In this document: one piece after another, positions 41,970 through 45,294 of the stretch
Layout of the letters: each line of letters starts with the position of its first letter
Position numbering within the stretch: position 1 is the stretch's first letter
Origin: Methanobrevibacter sp.
GTDB taxonomy: Archaea > Methanobacteriota > Methanobacteria > Methanobacteriales > Methanobacteriaceae
Length of the DNA stretch: 45,294 nt
Assembly: GCA_017434525.1 (NCBI GenBank)
Contig: JAFRFD010000139.1
Span: forward strand, 1-45,294
Direction: 5' to 3'
The notes under the pieces: model-generated
The model's input: only the letters and a program-made list of their open reading frames with translations
Database searches by the model: none
Told to the model about the DNA's origin: nothing
Translations under genes and position numbers: made by a program

Positions 41970-44900
41970 ATAAACTGTAATTTTTACTTTCTTCATTGAA
42001 CCGGCGTAGGTGTCACTTCCTGCATAAATAACCTTAGCAATATAAACGCCTTTCTTATTAAGGTTGGTTATCTTGAATGTTGCCTGGCCTTTAGAATTGG
42101 TTGTTGCATAGAAGTTCCTACCGTTTACCTTAATCTTCAACACTTTGCCCGCTTTGAGATAGACTTTTCCATCTCTGGAAGAAAGTTTATAGGTTTTCAA
42201 AGTGACAGTGTACTTTTTGACTGTTGTTTTCACTTTATACTTAGCCTTATACGCCTTGACTACGGTCGGCTTCTTCATGATTTTGAAGTTGAATGCCACA
42301 AATGTAGCATTGTGTTTCTCATCACCTACATAGGACATCGCACACAGTGCATCCTGTGCAAGATAGGTGGAAATACCAAGGTACAAGGTACCGTTCTCAT
42401 TTGTAGTGGAGTTGAAGACCACAGTCTTATATGCAAATGTTACGGTCGCATTAACTATTGGATCGCCATTGGAATCCCTCAATGTAAATGCATATAAAGC
42501 CCCTTTCTCACCGGCGGCAGTTTCAACGGCATATGTTTCGAATGTTGTGCCTTCGCTAACATTGAAATAACTTCCCAGTTTAGGAGGCGTTACAACATTT
42601 TGCAAGGTAATTGAAGTATTTGTGGCAAGCAGTGTCTCATTACCGGCATAATCGATAGTCACTTTTGATTTTGCAACGCCATTGATTGTGAATGAACCGT
42701 CTTCTGCAGTGTTAATGTATTTTGTTTCATCACCAATGCGATAAATGATTTCCGCATTTGCAACCGGTTTTCCGTTTTCATCAACCAGATAAGCGGTGAT
42801 GTTCAAATCGTCGGCTATTGTAATGTTGGTCAGCTCGGTTGCAAGTTTAACCACAACTGGTTCTGCTTCCACATTAAAGCTGGAAGAGCTGTAGGTTGAG
42901 CTGTGGGTATCATCACCAGGATAGATTACAACAACGCTGTGATTTCCTGCAGAGAGGTTATCCAATGGATAATCGATGGTACCGTTTACCAATGGAACTT
43001 TCTCTTCCACTCCGTCAACGATGATTACAACTTCACCTGTTGCATTTGCAATTTCAACCTTGACTGTTGCACTTTCGCCCTCTTTAACATCACTTGGAGA
43101 GGTAATGTTTGCTTCTGCCATTTGCTTTTCAACATTTACTGTTTGTGTCACCACTTTTGCCTCATGGGTGTCGTCACCAGGATATACGATTACAACGCTG
43201 TGGTTTCCAGCACCCATTTCAGGGATGGTGAAATCGGCAGTTCCGTTTTCATTCAATGGTATGATGTTGTCAACACCGTCAATGATCACATGGACCTCAC
43301 CTGTAGCGTTTGGAATTGAAATGTTGACTTTTCCGTCTTCACCTGCCTTGATTTCAGGAATTGTTACGTTTACCTCAGGTGTTGCCTTTTCAAATACCTC
43401 AATGATGAAGGAGGCTGCAGCGGCACTTTCGTATTTGTCGTTTCCAAGGTAGTTTGCTCTAACTTCATAAATTCCGGGAGTGTCGAGGACAACAGTGGTT
43501 GATTTTCCTTTGGCTAAATCAATTGCCACTTCGGTTTCGTTTAGTTTCACTACAACAACACCTTCATCCACATCAGCAGTTACTGTAATTTCTGTAGCTT
43601 GGCCTTGGGTGACGTTGGATGCGTTGACTTCGATTGAAGCCGGCAACTTGTCAACTGTGAATGTCCTGTTTGCGGTTGCCTTGAGATACAAGTCAGTTTC
43701 CTCAACGCTTGCAATTACAGTATGGCTTCCTGCGGCAATGTCTTCAATGATATTGGATTGCAATTTCACGCCGTCAACATAAATGACAACACTTGAATCG
43801 GAATCAGTAGTAACAACGATTGCTACATTATCTCCGGCTTTAACACCTATAATGTCATCAATTGTGATTTCAGCTTGTTTTTTAGCCACATCAATTACTC
43901 TGCTGGTTGAGTTAAGTTTGAATTGTGAAGTTTCTTGACTTATAACTTCAAGCACATGAGTTCCTGATGAAATATTTTCAATAGCTAAAATGCCATCTTT
44001 CAGTGTTTGTTTTACGCCATCAAGATATACTTCTAAAGCGTCGCCGTCAGAGGTAATTGTGACATTGACATCATCTCCGGCATAAATAACATCTGGATAT
44101 TGAACTTCTATTGCATTGATTTTTTTATCTTTAGCTAAAATATCATTTCCGACGTATTCGTCTGATGGCAGATATTTATCATCACCAAGATATTGGGCTG
44201 AAAGTTTATAGTTTCCAGCCTTATCAAGAACAACACTTAAAGTTTTGTTTTCTGTAATGTTCATTGAATATTTTGTTCCGTTCAAGTTAATGACTACAAT
44301 GCCTGTTGCATCATTTGGAAGGTCTTCAACTTTGATAAGTGTGCTTTCACCAACAGTGACTGTAGTTCCACTTACATATATTTCTGAAGGTTTTTTGGAA
44401 ACAGTGAAGTTATATGTTTCAGTAGTTCCATAATATTCATCATCTTCGCTTAGAGATGCAACAATAAGGTGATTACCTGCAGTAGCTTTCAATTCATAAT
44501 CTAAAGGTTCCCCGTCCATATAGACAACAAGATTAGAACCGTTATATTCAATATTGATTTTGATATTTGAGTCAGCAATTAAATCTCCTTCAATATCAAT
44601 AACAATATTAGATTGTTTTTTAACTACATCAATTGTAAATTCAGTTGAATTAGCCACATATTTATCAGTTTCATTACTTTCCAATTTAATTGTGTGTTGG
44701 CCGGCAGAAAGGGAATCAATGACTACTTTACCTTCACTGTCAGCTTGTTTTACGCCGTCAACGTAAACATCAATGACACCGCTTTCACTTGAAGCTTTGA
44801 TTTCAACCTTATCTCCAACCCTAATGTTTTCTGTTACATTTACACTTATGGCATTTTCATATTTTGGAAATGCCTTAACGGTTTCAGGATTGGATTCAGA

Positions 44901-45294
44901 TGTTTGATATTTGTCATCTCCCTGATAGATTGCATAGACATCATAATCGCCTACCTTATCCAATACGACATCCAATGATTTTGTTTCGTAAATGTTGATT
45001 GGATATTCTGTTCCGTTTACATAAATTATCGCAAATCCTGTTGCATCTGTTTCATTTATGGTTAAAACAATAGTTGAAGTTCCTCCAACAATGACATTGT
45101 TCGCATCTGATATTGAAATTTTTATTGGAAGCCTGTTTACTGTTACTGTTACGTTGACTTCATCACCGAGATAATAATCATTTTCAGTAAACTTGACAGT
45201 AACATTGGCCACACCGCCTTTAACAGCAGTGATTAAACCATTCTCATCAACTGTTACAATAGCTTCATCAAGACTTACGAATTCCAATATGCGA
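41967..45294 (-). CDS. Adhesin-like protein with Ig-like repeats, 5' end beyond window
   Basis: At least 1108 codons; the frame is open to the window end, so the N-terminus and signal peptide are missing from view. The first visible part (VDENGLITAVKGGVANVTVK) is a BIG2-type bacterial Ig domain. About nine to ten Ig-like repeats follow, with repeated endings such as AGNHSVVVIYPGDDTH. The C-terminal 100 residues are the Lys/Tyr-rich adhesin domain (YKVKTTVKKYTVTLKTYKLS and GVYIAKVIYAGSDTYAGSM). It is a cell-surface protein on the same strand as the papain-type adhesin, with 269 bases between and its own terminator. Confidence 0.85.
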   Translation of the reverse strand, partial: RILEFVSLDEAIVTVDENGLITAVKGGVANVTVKFTENDYYLGDEVNVTVTVNRLPIKISISDANNVIVGGTSTIVLTINETDATGFAIIYVNGTEYPINIYETKSLDVVLDKVGDYDVYAIYQGDDKYQTSESNPETVKAFPKYENAISVNVTENIRVGDKVEIKASSESGVIDVYVDGVKQADSEGKVVIDSLSAGQHTIKLESNETDKYVANSTEFTIDVVKKQSNIVIDIEGDLIADSNIKINIEYNGSNLVVYMDGEPLDYELKATAGNHLIVASLSEDDEYYGTTETYNFTVSKKPSEIYVSGTTVTVGESTLIKVEDLPNDATGIVVINLNGTKYSMNITENKTLSVVLDKAGNYKLSAQYLGDDKYLPSDEYVGNDILAKDKKINAIEVQYPDVIYAGDDVNVTITSDGDALEVYLDGVKQTLKDGILAIENISSGTHVLEVISQETSQFKLNSTSRVIDVAKKQAEITIDDIIGVKAGDNVAIVVTTDSDSSVVIYVDGVKLQSNIIEDIAAGSHTVIASVEETDLYLKATANRTFTVDKLPASIEVNASNVTQGQATEITVTADVDEGVVVVKLNETEVAIDLAKGKSTTVVLDTPGIYEVRANYLGNDKYESAAAASFIIEVFEKATPEVNVTIPEIKAGEDGKVNISIPNATGEVHVIIDGVDNIIPLNENGTADFTIPEMGAGNHSVVIVYPGDDTHEAKVVTQTVNVEKQMAEANITSPSDVKEGESATVKVEIANATGEVVIIVDGVEEKVPLVNGTIDYPLDNLSAGNHSVVVIYPGDDTHSSTYSSSSFNVEAEPVVVKLATELTNITIADDLNITAYLVDENGKPVANAEIIYRIGDETKYINTAEDGSFTINGVAKSKVTIDYAGNETLLATNTSITLQNVVTPPKLGSYFNVSEGTTFETYAVETAAGEKGALYAFTLRDSNGDPIVNATVTFAYKTVVFNSTTNENGTLYLGISTYLAQDALCAMSYVGDEKHNATFVAFNFKIMKKPTVVKAYKAKYKVKTTVKKYTVTLKTYKLSSRDGKVYLKAGKVLKIKVNGRNFYATTNSKGQATFKITNLNKKGVYIAKVIYAGSDTYAGSMKKVKITVY

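Noticed and set aside
42976..43452. 158-codon plus-strand frame opposite the second adhesin
   Set aside because: It is an antisense shadow created by the repetitive Thr/Val-rich coding sequence.
1..45294. CRISPR array, tRNA or rRNA genes
   Set aside because: No regularly spaced repeats or recognisable tRNA/rRNA segments were seen by eye on either strand; tRNAscan would be decisive.

Overview
The window is AT-rich archaeal DNA, most likely from a gut or rumen Methanobrevibacter (Methanobacteriales). The evidence is two giant secreted adhesin-like proteins with Ig-like repeats and the Lys/Tyr-rich C-terminal domain typical of that genus, a methanogen-type malate dehydrogenase, an NBP35/Mrp ATPase, archaeal TATA-like promoters, and AGGTGA-type ribosome binding sites. 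The genus is inferred; no rRNA or tRNA gene is present to confirm it.

Region 1-5.7 kb: the right end of an IS200/IS605-type element (last 34 residues of TnpB plus a 10-bp hairpin) abuts the C-terminal remnant of what looks like a glycosyltransferase. Then come a membrane acyltransferase, a small coiled-coil protein, and a MarR regulator with two tandem paralogous MFS exporters. The MarR promoter carries a 16-bp palindrome.

Region 5.7-10.5 kb: a NimA-like flavin protein, a GNAT acetyltransferase, and a flavodoxin-like protein abutting a TetR-GNAT fusion regulator. Two copies of one operator flank that regulator's promoter; one lies inside the last codons of the neighbouring YgjV-like membrane gene. 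A cysteine-cluster protein and a small secreted protein follow.

Region 10.5-23.1 kb: DUF2207 membrane protein overlapping uracil-DNA glycosylase, a second acyltransferase, an alpha/beta hydrolase, a TelA-like protein with a zinc-ribbon membrane protein, a probable mdh-sstT-dtd operon, an unknown protein, an amidohydrolase, a Nudix hydrolase, and the NifU-like/GGGtGRT pair.

Region 23.1-29.6 kb: a small monooxygenase-like protein, an 8Fe ferredoxin, an Isf-like flavoprotein, a Cas4/RecB-like nuclease with no CRISPR nearby, a small DNA-binding-like protein followed by a frame-broken 58-residue gene, an NhaC antiporter, a small secreted protein and a ketopantoate-reductase-like protein.

Region 29.6-36.8 kb: three abutting SseB-like genes behind a long leader with a 12-bp inverted repeat, a membrane-anchored Ig protein, two small abutting genes, an MsrA-MsrB fusion coupled to a fourth SseB-like gene, Mrp with a CoA-disulfide-reductase/NADH-oxidase-like flavoprotein, and a chloramphenicol-acetyltransferase-like protein.

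Region 36.8-45.3 kb: two adhesin-like proteins on the minus strand. The first combines a beta-helix, an intact papain-type catalytic set and Ig-like repeats. The second is cut by the window end.

Several genes point to coping with oxidative, nitrosative or drug stress: MsrAB, NADH oxidase, Isf-like proteins, ferredoxin, MFS, NimA-like and CAT-like. The surface proteins and acyltransferases point to cell-envelope and host interaction. No gene-free stretch exceeds about 300 bases.
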